Source of the DNA: Labilibaculum sp.
GTDB lineage: Bacteria > Bacteroidota > Bacteroidia > Bacteroidales > Marinifilaceae
Direction of reading: 5' to 3'
Assembly: GCF_963664555.1 (NCBI RefSeq)
Contig: NZ_OY761461.1
Span: forward strand, 2,108,001-2,172,000
Length of the DNA: 64,000 nt
Shown: positions 42,730-51,794 of the stretch, piece by piece
How positions within the stretch are numbered: position 1 is the first letter of the stretch
Layout: each line of letters begins with the position of its first letter
The notes under the pieces: generated by a model
What the model saw: the letters and a program-made list of their open reading frames with translations, nothing else
Databases searched by the model: none
Told to the model about the DNA's origin: nothing
Program-made: the position numbers and the translations under genes

Positions 42730-43905
42730 TTAAAGTAGATACCTTAGTATTTTCGCCTTGTTGATGTTGTATTCATGTTCAATTTCAAGATAAGTATCGA
42801 AACTTTCGTAGTAGTAAATGCTCTCCATAAGATATTCAATTCCAGATATTTCGCCGAAATCAAGAGCCTTGCGCAAAAGAGAATCATATTTCTTTTCTGA
42901 AAACACATTTTGATAATCGGACAGACTTGATTTTAGACTGAAAAAAGTTTGAAAAAGTTTCTCATACTCATTTTCTTTATCCATTTTTTCGAAGGATAGC
43001 TCTTCTTTTCGAAAGTGTTCCATCAGTTTTGCCTGCTTAAGCTTATTTCTATTTTCCCACAAAGGAATGCTGATTCCGAGTTTCATACCGTTGGTTTCTT
43101 TCATCAAACCTGAACCTAAATAGCGATATCCGATTGATATCTTAGGAAGAGAATTTGTTTTTACCAAGGAAGTTTCTTTCGCCGCCATCTTCTCATTCGA
43201 ACTTAGTTGATTTAGATATGGATCAGCATTAACAGCTTTTTCTAATATCTGTTTTGCATCTTCTTCAATACTCACCGAGGGATATTCCAGTTCATTCAAG
43301 TTGAGTTCCAGTCCGCCATTTTGTTTTATTAAATCAGCTTTCAAATTGGTTATTTTATTTTGAACCAGCTGTAATTGATTCTTGGTGTTGAGAGAGAGCA
43401 TTTTAATTTTGTTCACCTCAAGTATGTTGGCATCCCCTTCTTGCAGCCTCTTCTCAAAAAAGCGTGTTAATTTTTCGGCATTATCCAATCTTTCACTCAA
43501 CTCGATATTTTGTTTGTTTCGATAAATAAGCTCAAAACAAATCAATTCTGTTTCCAGTAAAATGTCTTGTCTTACTTTTGCCTGTATATTTTGCAGATTC
43601 GTTATTTTCTCATCTCGAATCTGATTTTTGTAGATATAGCTGGTTGGAAAATCAAAACTCTGACTTACTAAAATTTCGTAGGGTTTGCCTTCCTGAGAAG
43701 AAAAACTTTTTTCCCATTCCAATTCAGGATTGGCCAAATTATTTTGAGACCGTATTCCTAATTTTTGTGCCTCTAAATATTGCTGATGTGCCTGAAGTTT
43801 TGGATTGTTTTTTTCAATCTCTTTTAGAATTTCCTGAACGGAGGATTGAGCCATTCCTTGAAAGCCCAATCCAGTTATGATGATAAATAATAAAGTTTTA
43901 AGCAT
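42730..43905 (-). CDS. CzcC/CusC-like outer-membrane efflux protein
   Basis: The 391-aa TolC-family protein has a signal peptide (1-19, ending GFQGMAQ), the start SVQEILKEIEKNNPKLQAHQ and a NLANPELEWEKSF segment typical of metal-efflux CzcC/CusC proteins. It is shorter than average (usually about 410-450). Its start overlaps the end of the RND pump gene by 8 bp. It is the last gene of the metal efflux operon. Confidence 0.88.
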   Translation of the reverse strand: MLKTLLFIIITGLGFQGMAQSSVQEILKEIEKNNPKLQAHQQYLEAQKLGIRSQNNLANPELEWEKSFSSQEGKPYEILVSQSFDFPTSYIYKNQIRDEKITNLQNIQAKVRQDILLETELICFELIYRNKQNIELSERLDNAEKLTRFFEKRLQEGDANILEVNKIKMLSLNTKNQLQLVQNKITNLKADLIKQNGGLELNLNELEYPSVSIEEDAKQILEKAVNADPYLNQLSSNEKMAAKETSLVKTNSLPKISIGYRYLGSGLMKETNGMKLGISIPLWENRNKLKQAKLMEHFRKEELSFEKMDKENEYEKLFQTFFSLKSSLSDYQNVFSEKKYDSLLRKALDFGEISGIEYLMESIYYYESFDTYLEIEHEYNINKAKILRYLL

Positions 43906-46900
43906 TTCCTTTGGTTTTAGTATTCAGTAGCAGATACACGATCGGAATAATATAAATATTCAAGAGGGTAGAACTCAATAGGCCGCCAAGAATTACCACA
44001 GCCATCGGACTCTGAATTTCATTTCCTGGCTGGTCACCAGCTATTGCCATTGGAATTAACGCCAGTGCTGCTGTTAAAGCTGTCATTAGGATTGGACTCA
44101 ATCTGTGAACAGATCCCTGAACAATAATATCCTTGATTGTATTGCCTTTCCCTTTCATACTTTGGTAGTTCGAGATGAGTAAAATACCATTTCGGGTAGC
44201 AATACCAAACAGGGTGATGAATCCAATGATTGCCGGTATACTAAGCATTCCGGATGTGAAATAAATTGTAAAAACACCTCCAATAAGCGCCAGGGGTAAA
44301 TTCAACAAAATGATCCCCGCCAGTTGAGTACTTCTAAATTCTTGAAATAGCAGAAGGAAAATAATAAGCAAACTGAAAATTGAGGCAATCATTAATACCC
44401 GGGAAGCTTTTGCTTCACTTTCAAACTGACCACCGTATTCAATTCTATACCCCTCAGGAGATGTTACATCTTTTTCAACTATGTTTTGAATATCAGTAAC
44501 CACACTTCGAAGATCGCGGTCGGCAACATTGGCCGAAACAACTAGTTTGCGTTGAACGTTTTCTCGGTGAATGGTATTTGGACCCGATAGTGATTGAATT
44601 TCTGCGACATAACTAAAAGGGATTTTTTTTCCATCCCATGTATCAATTAAGGCATTTTGAATGGCATCATAACTGCCTCTGTTTTCTTCGTTGTACTTTA
44701 CGACCAAATCGAAAGCCCTGATTCCTTCAAACACATCCGAAACTTTCGATCCACCAAATGCTACATGAATAAATTCGGAGAATTGAGCGATTGAAATTCC
44801 ATATTTAGCCAGCATATCACGCTTTGGCAAAATTCTAATTTGTGGAATTTCTACTTGTTGTTCCACATTCACATCAACAACACCTTTTATTGGAGAAATT
44901 GATGCTTTGATATCATTTGCCAGCTTGAACATTAAATTCAAATCATCACCAAAAATTTTGATCGCAATATTGGCTTTAGTACCGGAAAGAATATGATCTA
45001 TTCGGTGTCCTAAGGGTTGTCCTATCGCAAAATTGACTCCGGATATGTGATTCAGTTTTTCACGAACTTCCAGAAGGAATTCAGATTTAGTTCGTTCAGT
45101 CAATGTAAAAGGCACTTCAATTTCAGAAGTATTTACACCAAACGAATGCTCATCCAGTTCAGATCGGCCTGTTCGTCGGGCAGTTAAACTGATTTCAGGA
45201 ACTGTTCTCAATGCATTTTCGGCCAAAACTTTAATCTTGTTTGATTCTTCCAAGGAAATTCCCGGTTTGGTTATCGCAGTAATGGTTAGAGAGCCTTCGT
45301 TGAATTCGGGAAGGAAATTTCTGCCTAATCCCGAAAGGATAAAAATTGAGATAACAAATAGGAGGGCGGCACTTCCCAATATCCATTTTTTATACTGCAG
45401 GGCTTTCTCAAGAGAATGGCCATACCATTTGTTTAAATGAGTAACCAGCCAGCTTTCTTTGTTCTTTCTGTCGAGCATCTTATTGCTGGTAAGCATAAAA
45501 CTGCACAAAACAGGAGTAAGAGTAAGCGCAACAACCAACGATGCAAAAAGAGAAACGATAAATGCAATGCCAAGTGGCTGAAGCATTCGGCCTTCCATTC
45601 CGCTTAGGAAAAATAAGGGCAAAAAGGCAGCGATAATAATAAAGGTTGCGTTGATAATGGAAGAACGGATCTCACAGGATGCAGAATAAACAATTTTAAT
45701 TGGCTTTTTTCTCTGTTCTTTTGGTAGAAGATGATTTTGCTTTAGTCGTTTGTATACGTTCTCAACATCAATGATCGCATCATCAACTAAATCTCCAACA
45801 GCAATGGCCATACCTCCTAAAGTCATAGTGTTAATGGTAATGCCCAGAAATTTGAGGGTGATCATGGTTACCAAAAGCGAAATTGGAATTGCTAAAAGTG
45901 AAATTATGGTTGTTCTGTAGTTCATCAGAAATACCAGTAAAATCACAATCACAAAAATGGAACCTTCCATCAGTGCTTTTTTAACATTCCCAATAGATGA
46001 GTTAATAAAATCCGCCTGACGGAAAATGTGTGTGTTCACAGTAACCCCTGCCGGTAATGATTTTGATAATTCTGCAATAGACTGATCCAATTTTTCGGTC
46101 AGCTTTAGTGTATTGATGCCTGGTTGTTTTTTTACCGTTAACAAGACTGCCTGCTCACTGTTAATGGTTCCCAAACCAAGTTTTGGAGCTGCGGCAGCTT
46201 TTATTTCAGCAATATCGCTGATTCGTACGGGTATATTGTTGTACATTTTCACAACAGAGTTACCCAATTCTTCAAAATCTGATGTGCGGGCAATCCCTCT
46301 TATGTTGTACTGGTTTCCGTATTCGTTGATAAATCCACCGGCAGAATTCTGGTTGGTAGCCCGGGCCGCTTTCATTAGTTCATCAATACCGACTTTGAAA
46401 TACCTCATTTTTTGAGGATTGGCTAAGATCTGATATTGCTTGAATTCGCCGCCAATAACTACCACCTGAGCAACTCCGTTTATGGCCAGCAAATGTGGAC
46501 GAATGGTCCAGTCTGCCAGAGTTCTTAGTTCCATTGGGGAAATGCTGTCCGATTGCAGTCCAATCATCAAAACTTCTCCCATTATTGACGATTGAGGAGC
46601 CAAACTTGGATTTCCAGCTCCTTCGGGCAGGCTTTCGGCAACCGCCAACAGCTTTTCGCTTACAATTTGCCGGGCTTTATAAATGTCGGTTCCCCATTCG
46701 AATTCGATCCATACAATGGAGAATCCTGCTGATGAGGAGGAACGTAATCTTCTAACATTGGTAGCTCCGTTAACAGCTGTTTCGATGGGGAAGGTGACCA
46801 GTTTTTCAACTTCCTCGGGAGCCATTCCGTGAGCTTCAGTCATAACTACCACAGTTGGGGCAGTCAGATCGGGAAACACATCCACATCCATGTTTGCTGT

Positions 46901-46990
46901 GGTGTAACTGCCACCTAAAATTAGGAGGATGGATACAAACAGCACAAGAATACGATTGTGTAACGCATATTGTATGATTTTATTTAACAC
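43898..46990 (-). CDS. heavy-metal RND efflux pump (CzcA/CusA family)
   Basis: The 1030-aa inner-membrane pump has twelve transmembrane helices and two large periplasmic loops. The start (YALHNRILVLFVSILLILGG) and MDVDVFPDLTAPTVVVMTEA are typical of the heavy-metal branch. TM4 carries acidic residues GDLVDDAIIDVENV (about 400-413), required for proton flow and metal export in CzcA. The exact metal (Cu, Ag, Zn, Co or Cd) cannot be read; the His-rich partners point to Cu or Zn. Confidence 0.93.
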   Translation of the reverse strand: MLNKIIQYALHNRILVLFVSILLILGGSYTTANMDVDVFPDLTAPTVVVMTEAHGMAPEEVEKLVTFPIETAVNGATNVRRLRSSSSAGFSIVWIEFEWGTDIYKARQIVSEKLLAVAESLPEGAGNPSLAPQSSIMGEVLMIGLQSDSISPMELRTLADWTIRPHLLAINGVAQVVVIGGEFKQYQILANPQKMRYFKVGIDELMKAARATNQNSAGGFINEYGNQYNIRGIARTSDFEELGNSVVKMYNNIPVRISDIAEIKAAAAPKLGLGTINSEQAVLLTVKKQPGINTLKLTEKLDQSIAELSKSLPAGVTVNTHIFRQADFINSSIGNVKKALMEGSIFVIVILLVFLMNYRTTIISLLAIPISLLVTMITLKFLGITINTMTLGGMAIAVGDLVDDAIIDVENVYKRLKQNHLLPKEQRKKPIKIVYSASCEIRSSIINATFIIIAAFLPLFFLSGMEGRMLQPLGIAFIVSLFASLVVALTLTPVLCSFMLTSNKMLDRKNKESWLVTHLNKWYGHSLEKALQYKKWILGSAALLFVISIFILSGLGRNFLPEFNEGSLTITAITKPGISLEESNKIKVLAENALRTVPEISLTARRTGRSELDEHSFGVNTSEIEVPFTLTERTKSEFLLEVREKLNHISGVNFAIGQPLGHRIDHILSGTKANIAIKIFGDDLNLMFKLANDIKASISPIKGVVDVNVEQQVEIPQIRILPKRDMLAKYGISIAQFSEFIHVAFGGSKVSDVFEGIRAFDLVVKYNEENRGSYDAIQNALIDTWDGKKIPFSYVAEIQSLSGPNTIHRENVQRKLVVSANVADRDLRSVVTDIQNIVEKDVTSPEGYRIEYGGQFESEAKASRVLMIASIFSLLIIFLLLFQEFRSTQLAGIILLNLPLALIGGVFTIYFTSGMLSIPAIIGFITLFGIATRNGILLISNYQSMKGKGNTIKDIIVQGSVHRLSPILMTALTAALALIPMAIAGDQPGNEIQSPMAVVILGGLLSSTLLNIYIIPIVYLLLNTKTKGNA

Positions 46991-47043
46991 GATATTTTAT
47001 TTTTATCGACGATTATAATTGATTTAATTTTATGTTGCTTTCT

Positions 47044-47090
47044 TTTTCAGGGTGTTATCTGCAGCATTTCTGCAAATCGTTGCCTGAAAA
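47044..47090 (-). other. intercistronic hairpin between adaptor and pump genes
   Basis: TTTTCAGG / CCTGAAAA (8 bp) enclosing an inner CTGCA-rich stretch, in the 159-nt gap between the two genes. Confidence 0.35.
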
Positions 47091-47149
47091 GAATTTTGTA
47101 TTAGTCTCATCGGATCCGAAGGGAGGATACGAATAAGAAACAGCAGGTT

Positions 47150-48673
47150 CTAATGCTCGTGCGTATGTGCTGGTAATGCACCTGCCATTGAGGCTAGTTT
47201 TACAAAATAAACACCCTTACTTACAACACGTTCGCCGGCTCTTAGTCCTGACGTAATTTCTACTTCGCGGCCATTGCTGACACCAATTGTCACAAATCGT
47301 TTTTCGAAGCTTTCACCGGACAATTGCACAAACACATATTTTAGTCCCTGATCTTCCAGAACAGCGGATTTTTCGATATGAAGAACATTTGATGACCGCT
47401 CTGATTTCAAATAAACCTCAACAAACGATCCGGCATATAAATCCGGAGTAAGGTCCAGTTCGAAATACAGAGGTGTTGTATAATCTTCTTCGTGTATGTC
47501 TTTACCATAGGCTATTAATCTTCCGTTCAGCTTTTCTGTATCGAATACCTGTTCGCTATACGGTAATTTAAAGTTCGCCGATTTAATATGTGCCAATTGC
47601 TGAAGGTGTTTCTGATACACATCCGCTTTGAGTAATAATTTTGATCCCTGATCGACTTTTGCCAATACATCTCCTTTTTCAACATACTGTCCTTCGTTCA
47701 CATAAACATCACAAATAAATCCGCTGACAGGCGAAGCAATCAAAAAACCATTTGAATTGTAATCTTTATTGATGCTCTTGTAATTTACGTTTGCATTCTC
47801 GAAATTGCTTTTTGCCTCTAAATAATCTTTTTCAGATATAATTTGATCTTTGTGTAATGTTTTGGCTCTCTCGAAAGTCGATTTAGCTTTTTCCAGATTG
47901 GTTTTGGCTTCGGTAAATTGTGTGGTAATATTATTGCCGGCCAAGCCATTTCCTGAAAGGTTGAATATAGGATCGTTCTTTTTAATGGTTTTGCCCGGAA
48001 CAAGATCCTGGGATTGAAAATGAACAATACCGTTGCTTTTGGCTACAATTTGTTTTTTCATGTTAACAGCTGGTATTAAACTTCCGGTTGTTTTAATGAT
48101 TTGCTGAAACGGACTTAGTTTGGCTTCGGAGGTGGCAAAATCAATTTTCCAGGCTTGTTCTTTCAGGAAACTGGTTGCTTCTTTTTCCTCTGCAGGTATA
48201 GCTTGTTCAGCTTCTTCGTGATCTTTGTAAACACGAACATTATCTGCCTCGAACCTTTCTTTACCGTATTTCGATTCAACTTCGAAAACCAAAGTGTAAA
48301 TTCCGGCTTCCTTTGCCATTAGGCTGGGAGTAAATATTCCTTCTCTTTCCGGAGCATCAACTATTTGTCGAACTCCTTTTTTTCCTTTTATCAGGCTAAC
48401 GGTTAACTTTCCTTCTGTGTATGGCTTGTAGCTTTCCAAATTGGTGAGGTGAGCCAAAAATTGACTTGTATGTCCCAGCATCAAGGTCGGAAACTCAACA
48501 AATAGTTCAGTTTGGTCATTAAACAAGGTCAGGCTTTTTGTTGCATGATCCTCGTGTGTTTCTGCACCGGCAGAATGATCGTGCCCTTCGTGTCCGGCAT
48601 TTGAATTGACTGAAGGTTTACAGGCTGCAAATAGAATTGATAAGCAAAAGCTTATCCATATATATTGTCTCAT
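47150..48673 (-). CDS. CzcB-like metal efflux adaptor, His-rich lipoprotein
   Basis: The 507-aa protein has a lipoprotein signal (LSILFAAC) followed at once by a His-rich stretch (GHEGHDHSAGAETHEDH), and ends LPAHTHEH. Between lie an extra beta domain (about 50-160), the adaptor coiled coil (about 250-310), lipoyl halves (ASPVSGFICDVYVNEGQYV) and a membrane-proximal domain. It links the RND pump to the outer-membrane channel and may hand over metal. ATG 48673 is chosen because it gives a clean signal peptide; an in-frame ATG at 48700 adds nine residues. Confidence 0.9.
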   Translation of the reverse strand: MRQYIWISFCLSILFAACKPSVNSNAGHEGHDHSAGAETHEDHATKSLTLFNDQTELFVEFPTLMLGHTSQFLAHLTNLESYKPYTEGKLTVSLIKGKKGVRQIVDAPEREGIFTPSLMAKEAGIYTLVFEVESKYGKERFEADNVRVYKDHEEAEQAIPAEEKEATSFLKEQAWKIDFATSEAKLSPFQQIIKTTGSLIPAVNMKKQIVAKSNGIVHFQSQDLVPGKTIKKNDPIFNLSGNGLAGNNITTQFTEAKTNLEKAKSTFERAKTLHKDQIISEKDYLEAKSNFENANVNYKSINKDYNSNGFLIASPVSGFICDVYVNEGQYVEKGDVLAKVDQGSKLLLKADVYQKHLQQLAHIKSANFKLPYSEQVFDTEKLNGRLIAYGKDIHEEDYTTPLYFELDLTPDLYAGSFVEVYLKSERSSNVLHIEKSAVLEDQGLKYVFVQLSGESFEKRFVTIGVSNGREVEITSGLRAGERVVSKGVYFVKLASMAGALPAHTHEH

Positions 48674-48754
48674 ATTTTCTGTTTTATTATGGATTCTCAA
48701 AAATCAATTGGTAATGAATAAGAGGAATGTTTCCCCCGATTCATTTGCTGTTTT

Positions 48755-49012
48755 CTAGTGCTGTTGCCCGTGTTCTTCTTCGTGAACATGAGTGTGTTCA
48801 GCAACTGTATCATTTGTTGCGTGCTTGGTTGAATCTACTGTAAATTCTTCCTGATGACTGGCATCTGCATGGTGAGAATGTGTGGCATCACCATGATTGT
48901 GATCACAATCATGGTGATCTTCAGTGGTTTCATTTTTTGCTTTTTTTTCTGAATTGGCACAAGATATGAATACCAATCCACTGATTGCCAGAATAAGTAG
49001 TAATTTTTTCAT
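48755..49012 (-). CDS. small His-rich lipoprotein, likely metal-binding
   Basis: The 85-aa protein has a lipoprotein signal ending VFISC (Cys18), then a charged linker and many His residues (DHHDCDHNHGDATHSHH, EHTHVHEEEHGQQH). Such composition binds Zn, Cu or Ni. It lies 81 bp upstream of the efflux adaptor gene and is probably co-transcribed. ATG 49012 gives a proper signal peptide; an upstream ATG at 49069 is less likely. Confidence 0.75.
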   Translation of the reverse strand: MKKLLLILAISGLVFISCANSEKKAKNETTEDHHDCDHNHGDATHSHHADASHQEEFTVDSTKHATNDTVAEHTHVHEEEHGQQH

Positions 49013-49089
49013 TCGATTAATTTTTGAGTAATGCTTGTGTCTTGAAAATGCATGTTTCTTATAGATCAAACAGATCTACAAAAAGATAC

Positions 49090-49118
49090 ATTACAATGCC
49101 AAGGCAGGTGATTGTAAT
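49090..49118. promoter_or_regulatory. inverted repeat upstream of His-rich lipoprotein gene
   Basis: ATTACAAT and ATTGTAAT flank GCCAAGGC and five bases, 78 bp before the start of the gene at 49012. Possible operator or hairpin. Confidence 0.35.
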
Positions 49119-49247
49119 ATTAACTTTTTCGCGGATTTGAAAGGGTGCAGTTTTGGCAGGCAAACTATTCACTCTCTGTCGGATTAAATAGCAGAGTTTT
49201 GTTCATAGAATCTTCTGCCAACTAATAATCTGTAATTATCAGTAAGT

Positions 49248-49667
49248 CTACACTAAGGTTGAACGTGGAGGACCTCTTCTAAGAGGTGAGAACCGGAGCG
49301 GTTCAGGAATCAGGATGTAGTTGTGAACCCTGAATTTTTTAACTTTTTGTATGTTTTCCGAATCAAGCCGAATTGCATCTGCTTTAAGGAAGATTTGGTA
49401 TTTAGCTTCTTTTTGAACCCGGTTGTGAGTAAGAATGCAACAAGATTCACTATTGGTTTCGCGTTGATGGTTCCAATTCGCTTCACCATGATTGTGGTGA
49501 TTGCAGGCATTGGAAACTACATGTTGATGAACATGAAGAATCGAAACCTGCTGATCTTCATTGATGTTGTGAATGTGGTGGTTGTGAGGAATTACATCAT
49601 GAGCAAGCAATACCAACATTGGTATTAACATGAGCAGACATAACATTTGTTTCTTGAAATTCCTCAT
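49248..49667 (-). CDS. His-rich membrane-anchored small protein of the metal efflux operon
   Basis: The 139-aa protein has one N-terminal hydrophobic segment (about 8-24) followed by a His-rich region (AHDVIPHNHHIHNI, HVHQHVV, CNHHNHGEANWNH), a CC pair and a C-terminal tail ending SPLRRGPPRS. It is the first gene of the operon and starts 13 nt after the predicted transcription start. I know similar short His-rich proteins ahead of CusCBA-type systems in Bacteroidota, without an assigned function. ATG 49667 is preferred to ATG 49715, which lies upstream of the promoter. Confidence 0.65.
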   Translation of the reverse strand: MRNFKKQMLCLLMLIPMLVLLAHDVIPHNHHIHNINEDQQVSILHVHQHVVSNACNHHNHGEANWNHQRETNSESCCILTHNRVQKEAKYQIFLKADAIRLDSENIQKVKKFRVHNYILIPEPLRFSPLRRGPPRSTLV

Positions 49668-49684
49668 TTGCGAAAAATATGCAG

Positions 49685-49715
49685 CAAATATAGATGTTCG
49701 TTGACTGATATCCAA
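49685..49715 (-). promoter_or_regulatory. promoter of the metal efflux operon
   Basis: On the minus strand TTG (49713-49715), a 20-nt spacer and TATATTTG (49685-49692). Confidence 0.75.
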
Positions 49716-49796
49716 TACCTAATTGTTGGGATTGCAATTTCATGAACCGAAATAGTTTGTTGTCTGATTGGAAAAATTGTATTTACTCAATTAGAA

Positions 49797-49827
49797 TTGG
49801 AGCATTCGATTGTGATGTTTACATTTG
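49797..49827 (+). promoter_or_regulatory. promoter of MATE gene
   Basis: TTG at 49797-49799, a 20-nt spacer and TACATTTG at 49820-49827. Predicted leader about 67 nt. Confidence 0.75.
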
Positions 49828-49898
49828 TCGGCCCTAAGACAGATGTCCTTCCCCAAATGGAATATCCAACTTATTTTTGAGTTACATTTTAAATTAGC

Positions 49899-51272
49899 AT
49901 GAACAGAATATCGAAAGCCTTTTGCCTGCAAGCATATTTGCCTCATTACGGTCCAATTGTAAAACTTGGATTGCCGGTAGTTTTAGCGCAATTGGGACAA
50001 ATCACCGTTGGATTGGTTGACAACATGATGATTGGTCATTTGGGAACGCATGAACTTGCAGCTGCTTCTTTTGCCAATACAATTTTTTGGTTGGTGATTA
50101 TTTTCGGTACCGGATTTTCATATTCAATTACTCCTTTGGTGGGTGAGGCCAGGGGTGATTTCAAGAAATTGAAAATTGGATCGTGGTTTAAAAACGGCAT
50201 GTTGGCAATGATATTTATGGGAATATTACTAAGCGTTGTAATTTTATTGCTTAGCCTTTTTATGGGAAGAATGGGACAGCCATCGGAAATAATCAATGAT
50301 GCGAAAAGTTATCTGTGGATTTTGGCAGCCAGTATATTGCCCATGATGATTTTTATGGGATACAAGCAATTTGGCGAAGGACTTGCCAATACTAAAGTAG
50401 CTATGAATATCATGCTGCTTGCCAATTTGGTAAATGTAATTGCAAACTACATATTGATTAACGGGAAATTTGGTTTGCCGGCAATGGGTTTAAACGGAGC
50501 GGGTTATGGTACCTTAATTGCCCGTGGGTTTATGGCAATTGCCTTTTTCTGGGTTTTTCGGACTGGAGGATTTTTTAAGCCATATCGGGAAATGATCAAA
50601 GAGTCGGTTTATTGTTTGAAAGATTTTTGGCGAATTTGGCAATTGGGATTACCCATTGGTTCGCAGCTGGTAATGGAAGCTTCGGCATTTATGCTGAGTA
50701 CCATAATGATGGGCTGGATTAGCGTTGAAGGGTTGGCAGCACATCAAATTGTATTGAGTTTATCTACGGTTAGTTTTATGATTTATCAGGGAATTGCGGC
50801 AAGCACAACCATTCGGATTTCGTCTTTGCTGGGCGAGAAACGTATCCGCGAAATGAAGAATTCTGGTTGGGCTGCAATTCATTTGGTGCTGGTGATAGTA
50901 GTGGTTATGTGTATACTTTTTGTAAGCTTTCGGCATATTTTACCCACTTGGTTTACGCAAGAGCCGGCAGTTATTCAATTAGCAGCTCAGTTTCTGATTG
51001 TGATGGTAATCTATCAGTTTTTTGATGCCCTTCAGATTGTATTTGGAAGTATTTTAAGGGGAATGTCGGATGTGAATATTCCTACCTTACTTACATTTAT
51101 TGCCTACTTTCTGGTTTCATTGCCTACCGGATATTTGTGTGCCTTTGTTTTTGGAATGGATGAAGTGGGAATTTGGTGGGGATTGCCTGCTGGATTAGGG
51201 GTAGCCTCTTTTCTTTTCATGATTCGGTTTAGGGGGCTTTCCAATAAGCTTTTGCAGGCAGTAAAAATGTAA
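49899..51272 (+). CDS. MATE-family multidrug/cation efflux transporter
   Basis: The 457-aa inner-membrane protein has twelve transmembrane helices and the NorM-like start (YGPIVKLGLPVVLAQLGQIT, VGLVDNMMIGHLG) and a two-fold repeat (second half begins IWQLGLPIGSQLVMEASAF). It exports organic cations or drugs using Na+ or H+. It has its own promoter and a terminator, and is divergent from the metal efflux operon with 231 bp between starts. Confidence 0.93.
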   Translation: MNRISKAFCLQAYLPHYGPIVKLGLPVVLAQLGQITVGLVDNMMIGHLGTHELAAASFANTIFWLVIIFGTGFSYSITPLVGEARGDFKKLKIGSWFKNGMLAMIFMGILLSVVILLLSLFMGRMGQPSEIINDAKSYLWILAASILPMMIFMGYKQFGEGLANTKVAMNIMLLANLVNVIANYILINGKFGLPAMGLNGAGYGTLIARGFMAIAFFWVFRTGGFFKPYREMIKESVYCLKDFWRIWQLGLPIGSQLVMEASAFMLSTIMMGWISVEGLAAHQIVLSLSTVSFMIYQGIAASTTIRISSLLGEKRIREMKNSGWAAIHLVLVIVVVMCILFVSFRHILPTWFTQEPAVIQLAAQFLIVMVIYQFFDALQIVFGSILRGMSDVNIPTLLTFIAYFLVSLPTGYLCAFVFGMDEVGIWWGLPAGLGVASFLFMIRFRGLSNKLLQAVKM

Positions 51273-51287
51273 TTTCTATTCGATTTT

Positions 51288-51327
51288 AAAAAAAAAGCCA
51301 TAGAGAAAAACTCCATGGCTGATTTTT
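51288..51327. terminator. bidirectional terminator
   Basis: AGCCAT-a-GAG / CTC-c-ATGGCT with AAAAA loop. A run of nine A on the left gives a strong U-tract for the minus strand; GATTTTT follows on the plus strand. It separates the MATE gene and the Cys-rich lipoprotein gene. Confidence 0.75.
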
Positions 51328-51386
51328 ACTTTGTTTGTATTCTGTTTATTTCCTGCAACATTTTTTGGTGCAGGCAGAGTACCTTC

Positions 51387-51644
51387 TTATTTTGCTTCTT
51401 CCGCAGCAACCTCTTCAACAACAACTTCTTCTGTAGCTGTTACTTCTTCTGCTGCAGTAGTATCCTTTGTACATTCAGCTTTAGCAGAACAACATTTATC
51501 AGCATCTTTTTCAAGTTCTGCAGAAGCTTCAGTTTTTTCTTTTGAACAACATGCTTTTTCTTCAGAAGCAGCAGCTTTGGTTTTGTTTCCACAAGAAGTA
51601 AATACGAATCCGCAGATTGCAACAGCAAATAATAATTTTTTCAT
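51387..51644 (-). CDS. small Cys-rich acidic lipoprotein
   Basis: The 85-aa protein has a lipoprotein signal ending FVFTSC (Cys18). The mature part is low-complexity Ala/Glu/Lys with Cys pairs (KACCSKEK, DKCCSAKAEC) and an acidic Glu-Val-rich end. The Cys pairs could bind soft metals, which fits the metal-efflux neighbourhood, but this is inference. A frame on the opposite strand is an antisense shadow. It is monocistronic. Confidence 0.7.
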   Translation of the reverse strand: MKKLLFAVAICGFVFTSCGNKTKAAASEEKACCSKEKTEASAELEKDADKCCSAKAECTKDTTAAEEVTATEEVVVEEVAAEEAK

Positions 51645-51794
51645 AATAATTAATTAATAGTGGTATAATTGGTTTTAAAAATACATTTTTTTATCCTTAA
51701 AAAAGAAAGTGAATATATCCTTTCTTATTTATTTTAACAAATGTTTTTGTTTAAGTATAATCTGTTATATAATAGTTTTTTAGGTTAGGTAATA

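Noticed and set aside
51331..51657. Plus-strand frame of 108 codons opposite the Cys-rich lipoprotein
   Set aside because: Its Ser/Ala composition is the antisense reflection of the lipoprotein, which has a clear signal peptide and lipobox.
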